64,000 bases of DNA from Flavobacteriaceae bacterium PS02338 (GCA_029959615.1 JASCOD010000001.1:1240001-1304000); one strand, 5' to 3'; positions 37,432 through 45,702 are shown, counted from the stretch's first letter. Notes: a model not told the origin generated them from the sequence alone. Translations and numbers: made by a program.

Positions 37432-38349
37432 CTATTTTCTTTTTCCTTTTGTCCCAAAGCTTTTAGGTTTTGCTTTAGAAAAACTTCCTTTGGTACTTTT
37501 GCCGGTGGGTTTGTTAGCCGGTTTAGAATTAGATTTAGCCCTCTTGTCTACATTTGAACCAGCTTTGATTGCCTTTTGTTTGCTGAAATCTTTTGCGGAC
37601 TTTGTCGCAGATTTTTTTGAGGTAGCCGCCTCTGAACTAGAGTTAGAAAGCAGTTTGTAAATTGAATCTAATTCTTGATCTTCGAGTTCACGCCAATCAC
37701 CAACGGCCAATCCTTTTAGAGAAATATTCATGATACGCACACGTTCCAGTTTAGCAACTTCATAGCCAAAATGTTCTGCCATGCGACGTATTTGACGATT
37801 AAGACCTTGTACTAAGGTAATTCTGAAAACAGTTGAACTTTCTTTTTTGATCTTGCATTTTTTGGTCATTACACCCAGAATAGGAACGCCTTTGCTCATT
37901 CCTTCTAAGAATTGATCAGTTAGGGGTTTGGTAACCGTAACTAAGTATTCTTTTTCGTGATTATTGCCCGCACGCAAGATTTTATTAACTAGATCGCCAT
38001 TGTTTGTTAAAAAAATTAGACCTTGAGAATCCTTATCTAGTCTTCCAATAGGAAAAACACGTTCGCTGTAATTTACATGGTCAACAATATTGTCTTTTAC
38101 TCCTGCTTCGGTGGTGCTGGTAACACCGATAGGTTTATTATAGGCAATAATAACGGCACTTTCTTCTTCTCGAGCCTCTATTTTTTGTCCATTTACATTC
38201 ACCACATCGCCAACAGCAACTTTATCACCAACTTTTGCTCTTTTACCATTAATAAATACTTGGCCAAGCTCAATATATCTATCTGCAGCTCTTCTAGAGC
38301 AAAGTCCGCTTTCACTAATGTATTTATTTAAACGAGTGGTGTTATCCAT
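37432..38349 (-). CDS. rluF: 23S rRNA pseudouridine synthase, RluF-like
   Basis: The 305-residue protein has an N-terminal S4 domain ([20 protein letters not shown] ... [10 protein letters not shown]) and an RsuA/RluB/E/F catalytic domain. The catalytic Asp is in [10 protein letters not shown], with [15 protein letters not shown] after it. RluF makes pseudouridine 2604 in 23S rRNA; close fit to RluF is from the [10 protein letters not shown] and [14 protein letters not shown] segments. A basic tail of about 65 residues rich in Lys, Ser and Ala follows the catalytic domain (from about 240), probably disordered and RNA-binding. Two hairpins lie upstream, one (38358-38385) directly in front of the start codon. 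Confidence 0.88.
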   Translation of the reverse strand: MDNTTRLNKYISESGLCSRRAADRYIELGQVFINGKRAKVGDKVAVGDVVNVNGQKIEAREEESAVIIAYNKPIGVTSTTEAGVKDNIVDHVNYSERVFPIGRLDKDSQGLIFLTNNGDLVNKILRAGNNHEKEYLVTVTKPLTDQFLEGMSKGVPILGVMTKKCKIKKESSTVFRITLVQGLNRQIRRMAEHFGYEVAKLERVRIMNISLKGLAVGDWRELEDQELDSIYKLLSNSSSEAATSKKSATKSAKDFSKQKAIKAGSNVDKRAKSNSKPANKPTGKSTKGSFSKAKPKSFGTKGKRK

Positions 38350-38398
38350 GATTTCGCATTGGTTATTCCATGCAAAGTAACCAATTCTAAATTAAACG

Positions 38399-38443
38399 GG
38401 CTTACGAAGTTTGATAAATTCTATTGAACAAACTTCGTAAGCC
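38399..38443. terminator. Perfect 15-bp hairpin downstream of the DinB-like gene
   Basis: Arms at 38399-38413 and 38429-38443 (core cttacgaagtttg) pair perfectly around a 15-base loop. It lies 16 bases past the DinB-like stop on the minus strand and before rluF. The following bases on that strand are only moderately T-rich (cgtttaattt), so it may be a terminator or a dispersed palindrome. Confidence 0.55.
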
Positions 38444-38459
38444 TTTAGGAATAGGGAAA

Positions 38460-38957
38460 TTAAAATTTCTGCTCGTCTGCGCTTGGTCCGTAAGAGCCAG
38501 GAATTGGAATGTTCAACAGACGAAGATAAACGCCTAATTGCGCTCGATGGTGAGTAATTTGATTTAAAGATACTCTAATTAAACCATATTTGGTCATTTC
38601 TGCATGAATGATCTCTCCTGTACGTAAAATCCAAGGTCTTTCTAAAAAGGCTTCTTCAACTTCTGATAGGCTTGCCAAACTTTCGTTTAGTCCCTTATCT
38701 AAAATTGCAATCAATTGGTCGTTGTTCTCCACTTTTGTTGGATTGTAAGGTGCCGTAGCGAAATCAAGTTCGTCTGTTTCTACACCTAGTTTTGGCCAGC
38801 TCATTAAATCGGCTATGTGTGTGACCAAGTCCATCATTTTCATGCTTCTCTCATGTGGTGCAAAGTCGGGTTTGTCGAAAGGAACCAGAGCTAAAAATTT
38901 ACGGGTAGTTACTGCTTCTTCAGTTAATTCGTGTTTTAATAATTTGATGATATCCAT
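38460..38957 (-). CDS. DinB-like four-helix metal-binding protein
   Basis: The 165-residue protein has the DinB / DfsB layout of metal-binding histidines: one in LVTHIADLMSW (about residue 48) and the pair in NQITHHRAQLGVYLRLL near the C-terminus (about 137-141). The superfamily includes thiol-dependent S-transferases and damage-inducible proteins of unknown activity. Start ATG 38957 was chosen because it opens the first helix (MDIIKLLKHEL); the frame is open to 39005. It is on the same strand as the WYL regulator 316 bp upstream, but a structured element lies between them, so the two may not be one transcript. Confidence 0.82.
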   Translation of the reverse strand: MDIIKLLKHELTEEAVTTRKFLALVPFDKPDFAPHERSMKMMDLVTHIADLMSWPKLGVETDELDFATAPYNPTKVENNDQLIAILDKGLNESLASLSEVEEAFLERPWILRTGEIIHAEMTKYGLIRVSLNQITHHRAQLGVYLRLLNIPIPGSYGPSADEQKF

Positions 38958-39140
38958 AGCTTTTAAATATTTTGTTGAAACAAATTTGAGATGGGGAAGT
39001 GACAACCCTATGTCAGTGTGGAATTTTTGCGAAATATTTTTTTATTTACCCAATCGAGTTGGGTATGACGAATAGGTTAATGCAGGACAAAAAATAAGTT
39101 TTTGCTAAGGCGAGAGTTTTTATAAGTTACGTTGTTAAAT

Positions 39141-39240
39141 AAGCCCGATCGTAACGGAAATCCTTTTTTTAGGTGGGAAAAACCTCATAGGTTTATAAAG
39201 GGAGGGCAAAAAGATTATAGCAAAATGCGGGGCCACGGTT
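39141..39240. repeat. Structured intergenic element in the 38958-39273 gap
   Basis: The 316-bp gap between the DinB-like gene and the WYL regulator has no credible gene. Its centre is an imperfect long hairpin. The left arm is agcccgatcgtaacgg then aaatcctttttt (39142-39170). The right arm is aaaaagattatagc then aaaatgcggggc (39208-39233). CCCG pairs with CGGG, ATC with GAT and the T-run with the A-run, with unpaired bulges between. A small hairpin (aacctcataggtt, 39181-39193) sits inside. I recall elements of this shape in many Flavobacteriia and Sphingobacteriia genomes. It may act as a terminator, a small RNA or a mobile repeat. The rest of the gap shows nothing clear. Confidence 0.5.
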
Positions 39241-39273
39241 TCCGATATTGGATGGCTCTTTAACTTCCTAAAA

Positions 39274-39963
39274 CTAATAATCTACTGGTAATTGTTTCAT
39301 GTAATCGTTGATACTGATGTGTTCTGTGAGCGTAAATGGCAAAGAGGAACAGTTAAGTTGTAGAATATTGTTTACCTTGAAATCACGATAGGAATTACGC
39401 AAATGGCAATAACCAATTAAATGCCAAGAAAAGGCGTAAAAAATTAATCCAATAGGCTCTAAACGACGTTCGCTAATTTCTTCCTTATAGTTTCTGTATT
39501 TGATAGAAACAATGTTCTTATCGGCGATGGCATTTTGTAGTAATGATAGATATTCTACATCGCTATACAAACGCTTGGGCAGTTGGAGTCTAATGTTGGC
39601 ATTTAGGTTTTCTAATACTTCTTTCTGATTGCTTTTTAGCACATTTTTAACTTTATCTAAAGCACTATGATAGTGTTGTTTGATAGACTTGTCAGCAAAA
39701 CCTTCTATAAAGCGTTCCATCATTAACAGTGCACTGGCCTCATCGGTATTGAAAGAAACTGGTGGAAGAAAATAACCCTGAACAATAAAATAACCCTTGT
39801 TTTGTTCGAAACTTAAAGGCACGCCCTGCTCTGCCAATGCTTTTACATCTCGGTAAACAGTACGAACACTTATTTCGAAACGACCGGCAATAGTTTCGGC
39901 ACTCACATACTTTTTAGATTGTAATAAAATCAAGATGCCAAATAGCCTGTCTATTCTGTTCAT
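39274..39963 (-). CDS. WYL-domain transcriptional regulator (HTH_11, YafY-like)
   Basis: The 229-residue protein has an N-terminal winged helix of HTH_11 type (RLFGILILLQSKKYVSAETI ... ISVRTVYRDVKAL, residues 1-55). A C-terminal WYL region follows: the ligand strand SIKYRNYKEEISERRLEPIG and AFSWHLIGYCHLRNSYRDFK. Such regulators bind a small ligand or nucleic acid through WYL and control nearby genes, often stress or transport genes. ATG 39963 was chosen over 40008 because it opens the helix, and a perfect promoter lies directly upstream. It is divergent from the hybrid kinase gene at 40091. Confidence 0.9.
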   Translation of the reverse strand: MNRIDRLFGILILLQSKKYVSAETIAGRFEISVRTVYRDVKALAEQGVPLSFEQNKGYFIVQGYFLPPVSFNTDEASALLMMERFIEGFADKSIKQHYHSALDKVKNVLKSNQKEVLENLNANIRLQLPKRLYSDVEYLSLLQNAIADKNIVSIKYRNYKEEISERRLEPIGLIFYAFSWHLIGYCHLRNSYRDFKVNNILQLNCSSLPFTLTEHISINDYMKQLPVDY

Positions 39964-39967
39964 GATA

Positions 39968-39997
39968 CAAATATAAGATAGCAAGATTGCGCTGCAA
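39968..39997 (-). promoter_or_regulatory. Bacteroidota -33/-7 promoter of the WYL regulator
   Basis: On the minus strand TTG (39997-39995) is followed after 19 bases by TATATTTG (39975-39968), matching TAnnTTTG. Only four bases separate the box from the ATG at 39963, so the transcript probably begins at the start codon and has no leader. Confidence 0.65.
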
Positions 39998-40090
39998 GTA
40001 TTTGGCAAGGTTAAATGAATGGCAATTGTTACAAAATTTTCAACTAATTAAAACAGTTTCGGTGCGTGTTTTGTGGTTAGGTATTAACAT

Positions 40091-42571
40091 ATGGTTATCA
40101 AATCGACAGCTCAACCTCAAAAACATTTCTTTAGAGCCACCAAAGGTAAAGTGGTGCTCGGATTTTTATTCGCAGGCTTGGCGCTCTTTTTGGCTTGGGG
40201 AGTAAGTAAGTTCGTGTTCGGTGAAATACTAGGGACGGTAGAAAAAATATCTGCTCCTAATGATAAATTGAGGATCGTAAATAAGCTTTCTCATCAGATT
40301 GCATCATTGGATCAATTACAGCGTGAACCAAAAAATAATGTCAGTTTTTTTGCTGCTACCCAAAAATTACGACGGACACTAGATACCTTAAATACACTGT
40401 ATGCTGCCGATGAAGAGCAAGCTAAGCGCATTAAGACTTTAAAAGACTTGCTCAAAGATAGAGATAAACAGTTCTTACTTTATCTAGAAGTGAAGGAAAA
40501 TCTGGTGAATACCCAATCGTTTTCTGTAGAGGTAGAGAAATTGAATAGCTTATTTGCACAACGTACAAGAGAAGCAGATAGCGCTGTTTTTACTACACAA
40601 ACCTCAACTTCAACCACTACAGTAGCACCTGAAGAGGAGGAAAAATCCAGAGGTTTTCTAAGTCGACTATTTGGGAAGAAAAAGGCTGAAGTTTATAAAA
40701 TCATTAATGAAGAATATAGAGTCAAAAAAGACACGCTCAATCCGCAAGTAGAAGATAGTATCATGCGAAACGTGGAAGCTTCGCTAAAAACTATTGAAAT
40801 GGAGCAGCGTCAAAAGAGCAATCGCTTTTTGAAAAAAGAAGCAGAATTGGCGAGTTCTAGCAGTGCTTTGACCAAACAGATGTTAAATGTACTTCGTGAA
40901 GTAGAAGCCGAAGCTTTGATGCAAATTGATTTGAACGGAGAGCAAGCCAGGAGCATGGTAAGTGAAGGGGTTTATCAAATTAAGATTATCATCATAGCTT
41001 TTTTTGTCATTACATTAATTTTGGGGTCGCTGATTTTAGCTGATATTACCAAGAACAATAAGTATCGTTTGGCCTTAGAAAAAGCTAAAGAAGAAGCGGA
41101 ATATCATGGTAGGGCGAAACAACGCTTTCTTTCTAACATGAGCCACGAAATTAGAACACCTTTGCAAGCAATTTTAGGTTATGCAGAATTTATTGTAAAG
41201 CAAGAAAATCCTAATAGAAAACACGTAGAAGCTATCCATCGTTCATCGGTTCATCTGCTTCAGATTGTGAACGAGGTGCTGGATTATAACAGAATTACCT
41301 CGGGGGAGTTTAGCTTTAAGCAAGAAAATTTTGATTTACAGAAGTTGTTAGATGAAGTGCTGGACGCGGTAAAGCCTTTGGCTGAAAAGAAAGGCCTCAG
41401 CTTGTTAGCTAATTTTGATTTGTCTGAACAGCATTGGATTAAAGGCGATGCTTTTAGGCTGAAACAGGTGTTGTACAATCTTTTGGGAAATGCGATTAAG
41501 TTTACGTTGAAAGGACATGTGAGACTCATAGTTGAATGCAAACAACAAGAGCAAAATATGCATTGTTATTTCACAGTAGAAGATACTGGGATTGGTTTTT
41601 CTGAGGATGATCAGGAAAAGATTTTTAAGGAGTTTGAACAAGGAACAAATCCAGATCATCAATCTTTAAACCAAAATGGAACAGGTTTGGGATTGGCTAT
41701 CGTAAAAACTTTGATTGATGCACAGGGAGGAAGAATTAATGCCAAGAGTAAGTTGGGAAATGGAACTTCATTTGTGGTTTATCTACAGTACCAACAAGCT
41801 GATGTACCTGTCAACCCCAAAGAGCTGGAAAGCCAAAAAGTGCTTGCCAAAACGAAAGGTGTTTGGGTAATTGATGATGATAAGTTAATTCTTGATCTGT
41901 GCAAATTGATTTTCTCTTCGCATCAAATTCCACATCGAACATTTAATACGGCAAAAGCGATTTTGAATGAGCCTATAGATGAAGATTTAGAATATGTGCT
42001 GGTTGATATGCGCTTGGAAGATGGAATAACCGGTATCGAATTGCACGAACAGTTGAAAGAGCGACTGCCAAGCCAAGTGAAATACTATGCGATCACAGCT
42101 CAGGTTTTGCCAGACGAACAACAAGCGGTATTAGATCAGGGTTTTGAAGGGGTCATCATTAAACCTTTTAAAGCTGAGGATTTGTTGAGCCTGTTTGCTG
42201 CATCGCCTTTGGCCGTAGAAGAAATGAATTTTGATGACAGTTCGCTGCAAAAAATGACTATGGGCGATCAGGAAATGATGAGAAAAATTTTAGCAAGTTT
42301 CATACGTGATTGCGAGGAAGACCAAGAGATATTAAAGCAAAGTATTTCCAGTCAGAATCAACCAGAGGTGAGGTTGGTGATACACCGTTTGGCAGGAAGG
42401 ATTGCACAAATTGGTGCTAAAGAATTAGGAGCTGCTTTTAGACAGTTGGAGCAGAAGGTTGCTACGGTTGAAATATTGAATGAAGCTATTCACAATAAGA
42501 TAAAAGTATCTCTAGAGCAATTACAATTACTGCTGAAAACTGTGGAAGCTCGTGTTCAATCATTTTTATAA
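40091..42571 (+). CDS. Membrane hybrid histidine kinase with receiver and HPt domains
   Basis: The 826-residue protein has TM1 at about residues 20-44, a periplasmic sensor part of about 245 residues rich in charged helices (no known domain recognised), and TM2 at about 293-316. The cytosolic part follows: HisKA with His352 in SNMSHEIRTPLQAILGY, HATPase with NLLGNAIKF and GTGLGLAI, receiver with Asp639 in VLVDMRLEDG, and a C-terminal HPt domain with His765 in LVIHRLAGRI. This is a complete in-protein phosphorelay, so its output regulator is elsewhere; the NtrC-type regulator at 43523 is a close candidate by position only. Start ATG 40091 is divergent from the WYL gene. Confidence 0.9.
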   Translation: MVIKSTAQPQKHFFRATKGKVVLGFLFAGLALFLAWGVSKFVFGEILGTVEKISAPNDKLRIVNKLSHQIASLDQLQREPKNNVSFFAATQKLRRTLDTLNTLYAADEEQAKRIKTLKDLLKDRDKQFLLYLEVKENLVNTQSFSVEVEKLNSLFAQRTREADSAVFTTQTSTSTTTVAPEEEEKSRGFLSRLFGKKKAEVYKIINEEYRVKKDTLNPQVEDSIMRNVEASLKTIEMEQRQKSNRFLKKEAELASSSSALTKQMLNVLREVEAEALMQIDLNGEQARSMVSEGVYQIKIIIIAFFVITLILGSLILADITKNNKYRLALEKAKEEAEYHGRAKQRFLSNMSHEIRTPLQAILGYAEFIVKQENPNRKHVEAIHRSSVHLLQIVNEVLDYNRITSGEFSFKQENFDLQKLLDEVLDAVKPLAEKKGLSLLANFDLSEQHWIKGDAFRLKQVLYNLLGNAIKFTLKGHVRLIVECKQQEQNMHCYFTVEDTGIGFSEDDQEKIFKEFEQGTNPDHQSLNQNGTGLGLAIVKTLIDAQGGRINAKSKLGNGTSFVVYLQYQQADVPVNPKELESQKVLAKTKGVWVIDDDKLILDLCKLIFSSHQIPHRTFNTAKAILNEPIDEDLEYVLVDMRLEDGITGIELHEQLKERLPSQVKYYAITAQVLPDEQQAVLDQGFEGVIIKPFKAEDLLSLFAASPLAVEEMNFDDSSLQKMTMGDQEMMRKILASFIRDCEEDQEILKQSISSQNQPEVRLVIHRLAGRIAQIGAKELGAAFRQLEQKVATVEILNEAIHNKIKVSLEQLQLLLKTVEARVQSFL

Positions 42572-42574
42572 AAA

Positions 42575-42656
42575 GCCACAGACACACTGATTTATATTTG
42601 ATAACCTAATTCATAAAAAAAATAACCATTTGTTATTTTATCTGTGCATCTGTGGC
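42575..42656. repeat. Inverted-repeat element ahead of the HAD gene
   Basis: Left arm gccacagacacactga (42575-42590) and right arm tctgtgcatctgtggc (42641-42656) are reverse complements at all but a few bases, around an AT-rich 50-base middle. It fills the gap between the hybrid kinase and the HAD phosphatase. It resembles 'ctgtgcatctgtggc' words I recall between Bacteroidota genes. Confidence 0.55.
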
Positions 42657-42668
42657 AAAAAATACTTT

Positions 42669-42676
42669 TACCTTTG
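42669..42676 (+). promoter_or_regulatory. Bacteroidota -7 box for the HAD phosphatase gene
   Basis: TACCTTTG matches TAnnTTTG and ends 4 bases before the ATG at 42681. The -33 region would fall in the right arm of the inverted repeat (ctgtgg at 42650-42655), at a 13-17-base distance depending on the match, so the fit is partial. The position supports 42681 as the start and a leaderless mRNA. Confidence 0.5.
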
Positions 42677-42680
42677 CTTC

Positions 42681-43469
42681 ATGCAAAATCCTACCGTAAA
42701 AGCCGTTTTCTTTGATATTGACGGGACACTACTAAGTTTTAAAACACATAAAGTTGCTGAATCTACTGAAAAGGCAATTGCCGAATTGCAAGCTAAAGGC
42801 ATCAAAACTATTTTATCTACTGGTCGTTCAATTAACAGCATTGATCATATCAAATATTTGAATTTTGATGGTTTTATTACGTTTAATGGAGGTTATTGTG
42901 TAGCTAGAGATGGCGATGTGCTTTTTAAAAAGTGTATAGATGCAGATGATATTCGTGGAATTTTAGCTTATGCAAAGGAAAATACCCTAAGTTTTTCTTT
43001 TATGTCTGAAAAGGAAATTGGTATTTATGATGTAAGTCCAGAAATTGCCGGAATGTATGCTCATGTTAACCTCCCAGTACCACCACCAATAGATGTAGAT
43101 AGGGTGGATGTGAATTCGATTTTACAGACAAATATTTTCTTAGGTCCAGAGCAGGAAAGTGCTTTTATGGCTGCGGTAATGCCAAATTCTACAGCTTCTA
43201 GGTGGACGCCTTTATTTGCTGACGTGAACGCAAAAGATCAAAGTAAAAAAGTAGGTATTGATGTTTTTTGCGAGCATTTTGGGATTGATTTGTCTGAGAC
43301 AATGGCTTTTGGTGATGGCGGTAACGATATTGAAATGCTAAAGCATGTGCAAACTGGCGTAGCGATGGGCAACGCCAATCCGGAAGTAAAAGCAATAGCA
43401 GATTATGTTACTGATGATGTAGACAGTGACGGCATCTGGAATGCGCTGAAGCATTTTGGGGTGCTTTAA
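42681..43469 (+). CDS. Cof-type HAD superfamily phosphatase
   Basis: The 262-residue HAD hydrolase has motif I VFFDIDGTLL (nucleophile Asp at residue 12 and acid Asp two on), motif II STGRS, a C2-type cap in the middle, motif III Lys in DQSKKVGI and motif IV FGDGGNDIEML. The closing MGNANPEVKAIADYVTDD is typical of the Cof/YbiV group. These enzymes dephosphorylate sugar phosphates, flavin or pyridoxal phosphate with low specificity. The longer frame from 42630 would start inside the repeat element and adds a Cys- and Tyr-rich piece foreign to the family. Confidence 0.9.
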   Translation: MQNPTVKAVFFDIDGTLLSFKTHKVAESTEKAIAELQAKGIKTILSTGRSINSIDHIKYLNFDGFITFNGGYCVARDGDVLFKKCIDADDIRGILAYAKENTLSFSFMSEKEIGIYDVSPEIAGMYAHVNLPVPPPIDVDRVDVNSILQTNIFLGPEQESAFMAAVMPNSTASRWTPLFADVNAKDQSKKVGIDVFCEHFGIDLSETMAFGDGGNDIEMLKHVQTGVAMGNANPEVKAIADYVTDDVDSDGIWNALKHFGVL

Positions 43470-43522
43470 TGATACCTGAATGATAAAGATTTAGTAAGGA
43501 CATCATTAGTAAGTTTAAAAAA

Positions 43523-44842
43523 TTAATCTATGCCGTAGCGCTCCATTTTAGCGTAAAGCGTTTTTCGGTCTATGTTGAGCAACTTTGCCGCTTTAGATTT
43601 ATTGTATTTCACTTTGGCTAAAGTTTCGGTAATGAGTGCCTTTTCATTGCTTTCGTTAATTGCTTTTAAATCGGATGGATTATCCAGCGGAACTTCATTC
43701 GCAACAGCAATCTTCATTTCATCAGGTAAGCTATCGGTGGTTGCTATGTTCCCAGGAGTAAGTAAAACCATTCTTTTAATTACATTTCTTAACTCCCTAA
43801 GGTTGCCTGGCCAATCGTATTTAAGGAGTAGGCTACGAGTTGCCGCATCTACTTCTTTTACATTCCTGTTCAGTTCTTCGTTAGATAATTTGATGAAGAG
43901 CTCAATGAAGAGTTCTAAATCCACACCTCTTTCTCTCAACGGCGGCAATTGAATCTTAAACTCATTGATCCGATGGTAGAGATCTTCGCGGAACTCGCCA
44001 TTTTTCATGCTGTTCGCTAAATCATCGTTGGTTGCAGTAATAATACGAACATCAACTGGAATCTGCTTGTTACTGCCCAAAGGTTGTATTACTCGTTCTT
44101 GTAAAGCTCTAAGTAACTTAACTTGTACCTCATAGCTCAGGTTCCCAATTTCATCTAGAAAAATAGTACCTCCGTTGGCAGCTTCAAACGAACCTTTTTT
44201 ATCGTTTACCGCCCCGGTAAAAGCGCCTTTGATGTGTCCAAATAATTCGCTAGCAGCTAAATCTTTAGACAAAGCGCCACAATCTATAGCGATAAAAGGT
44301 TTGTTTTTACGTTTGCTTTGTAAATGCAAAGTTCTTGCAGCAAATTCTTTCCCCGTTCCGCTTTCGCCTTGTATAACTACCGACATATCGGTCTCGGCAA
44401 CCAAATCAATATGTTGATATAACCTGTTAGCTACTTCGCTTTTACCACGAATAAAATTGCCGTCAGTAGTTTTGGGGATAGTTTTTTTCTGTAGTGCATT
44501 ATTGATTACCATCAGTAACTCATCAGGATTGATGGGTTTGGTAATATAATCACTTGCACCTAACTGGATTGCTCTTACTGCTGTACGTACATCATTAAAA
44601 GAAGTCATGATGATTGCTGGAACAGTCAGTCCTGTTTCACGGCGATGATTAAGTACATCTATTCCCGTACCGTCTGGCAAACGGTAATCTATTAACAAGA
44701 GTTGAAAATCTTCGTGAGTAATTAATTTGAGCGCCTTGGTAACATTACTAACTATGGTAACTTCAAAATTATTCTTGATTAAAAATCCTTCAATAATTTG
44801 AGCGAAAGTGCTGTCGTCTTCAATAATTAAAACAGATGCCAT
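43523..44842 (-). CDS. NtrC-family sigma-54-dependent response regulator
   Basis: The 439-residue protein has an N-terminal receiver domain with Asp52 in LLIDYRLPDG and a central AAA+ domain with Walker A GESGTGKE. The sigma-54 contact loop GAFTGA is present (HIKGAFTGAVNDKKGSFE), as is Walker B GGTIFLDEIGN. A Fis-type helix-turn-helix follows at the C-terminus (NKSKAAKLLNIDRKTLYAKM). It should activate RpoN-dependent promoters when phosphorylated. It lies directly downstream of the PepSY-like gene and its terminator. A -7 box ends 5 bases before its ATG, overlapping that terminator's T-run. It converges with the HAD gene. The partner kinase is not proved. Confidence 0.93.
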   Translation of the reverse strand: MASVLIIEDDSTFAQIIEGFLIKNNFEVTIVSNVTKALKLITHEDFQLLLIDYRLPDGTGIDVLNHRRETGLTVPAIIMTSFNDVRTAVRAIQLGASDYITKPINPDELLMVINNALQKKTIPKTTDGNFIRGKSEVANRLYQHIDLVAETDMSVVIQGESGTGKEFAARTLHLQSKRKNKPFIAIDCGALSKDLAASELFGHIKGAFTGAVNDKKGSFEAANGGTIFLDEIGNLSYEVQVKLLRALQERVIQPLGSNKQIPVDVRIITATNDDLANSMKNGEFREDLYHRINEFKIQLPPLRERGVDLELFIELFIKLSNEELNRNVKEVDAATRSLLLKYDWPGNLRELRNVIKRMVLLTPGNIATTDSLPDEMKIAVANEVPLDNPSDLKAINESNEKALITETLAKVKYNKSKAAKLLNIDRKTLYAKMERYGID

Positions 44843-44847
44843 ATATA

Positions 44848-44855
44848 CAAAAATA
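44848..44855 (-). promoter_or_regulatory. -7 box of the sigma-54 regulator gene, overlapping a terminator tail
   Basis: On the minus strand TATTTTTG matches TAnnTTTG and ends 5 bases before the ATG. The same bases form the T-rich tail of the hairpin at 44856-44887 that ends the upstream gene. The -33 region would lie in the hairpin arm; no exact TTTG is seen there. Confidence 0.5.
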
Positions 44856-44887
44856 GGAAAAGCCAGTGTTATATAACTGGCTTTTCC
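44856..44887 (-). terminator. Rho-independent terminator of the PepSY-like gene
   Basis: A perfect 12-bp stem (ggaaaagccagt / actggcttttcc) with an 8-base loop starts 33 bases past the PepSY-like stop on the minus strand and is followed by tatttttg. It separates that gene from the sigma-54 regulator. Confidence 0.85.
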
Positions 44888-44919
44888 CTTATTTAGTTTT
44901 AAGTAATATTATAGATTTA

Positions 44920-45495
44920 TTATTCTACTGGTTTACCTTCTGCATCAAATTTTAGTGAAGCTGTTTCTTCCTCTTTTTTTACATCAACTTGGAAGTAGTT
45001 TTTATCACCATCTTTTACGCTGAATGCAGCAGTCGGTGTCCAAGCTTTATATGGGTCTGTTTGTAGAACAGTTTTAATAGCTTCTGGTAATGCTGATAAT
45101 TCAATTGGAGTTTTAACCACGCTGTCTTGTACAGAAACAATTTCTTCACTATTAAATGAAGCCTGTGCTTGAACGGTTGTAACTCCGGCAAAATCTACTG
45201 GTTTACCTTCAGCGTCGAATTTCAATGAAGCTGTTTCTTCCTCTTTTTTCACGTCAACTTGGAAGTAATTTTTATCGCCATCTTTTACACTGAATGCAGC
45301 TGTTGGCGTCCAAGCTTTATATGGGTCTGTTTGTAGAACAGTTTTAATAGCTTCTGGTAATGCTGATAATTCGATTGGTGTTTTAACAACGCTATCTTGT
45401 ACAGAAACGATTTCTACTTTATTAACTGATGCTTGTGCTTGAACTGCTGTAAATCCTGCGAATGCTACGATAGCTGCTACAAATAACTTTTTCAT
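44920..45495 (-). CDS. Secreted PepSY-like protein with a tandem 90-residue duplication
   Basis: The 191-residue protein has a signal peptide (KKLFVAAIVAFAGFTAVQAQ). It then contains two nearly identical units, residues 12-101 and 102-191, each with LSALPEAIKTVLQTDPYKAW, KDGDKNYFQVDVKKEEE and KFDAEGKPV. This is the pattern of small PepSY-like periplasmic proteins of Bacteroidota. The second unit begins with FAGVTTVQAQAS, a copy of the tail end of the signal peptide, so the duplication took part of the export signal and kept the frame. Two tandem paralogues fused by deletion would look the same. The function of single-unit relatives is unknown; the PepSY-like family call is from pattern memory. 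Confidence 0.82.
   Translation of the reverse strand: MKKLFVAAIVAFAGFTAVQAQASVNKVEIVSVQDSVVKTPIELSALPEAIKTVLQTDPYKAWTPTAAFSVKDGDKNYFQVDVKKEEETASLKFDAEGKPVDFAGVTTVQAQASFNSEEIVSVQDSVVKTPIELSALPEAIKTVLQTDPYKAWTPTAAFSVKDGDKNYFQVDVKKEEETASLKFDAEGKPVE
44923..45462. repeat. 270-bp in-frame tandem duplication
   Basis: Two 270-bp copies (45193-45462 and 44923-45192) make up the PepSY-like gene. A 65-bp core is identical in both (45038-45102 and 45308-45372). The flanks differ mainly at third codon positions, with a changed block near the start of each unit. Confidence 0.93.
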
Positions 45496-45702
45496 AATAT
45501 TTAAATTTTAAGTTTTACATTTTGTGAATTATACTAACCTAATGATACATAATGGTGCCATTACGGTGTGCCAAATTTTAACATTTTGAAAATCAGCTGT
45601 TTGTCGTTTTTATGGTGGAATTGAAATTGGGGAGTTTCTCTACAGGTTGTTGCTAAAGGCAGCAAAAAAGTTTTAAATTTCGATTTTAAACTGTATTCCG
45701 TT

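Noticed and set aside
44923-45462. Assembly duplication as the cause of the PepSY-like repeat
   Set aside because: The copies differ at many silent sites, so a simple assembly copy is unlikely, though long-read proof is lacking.
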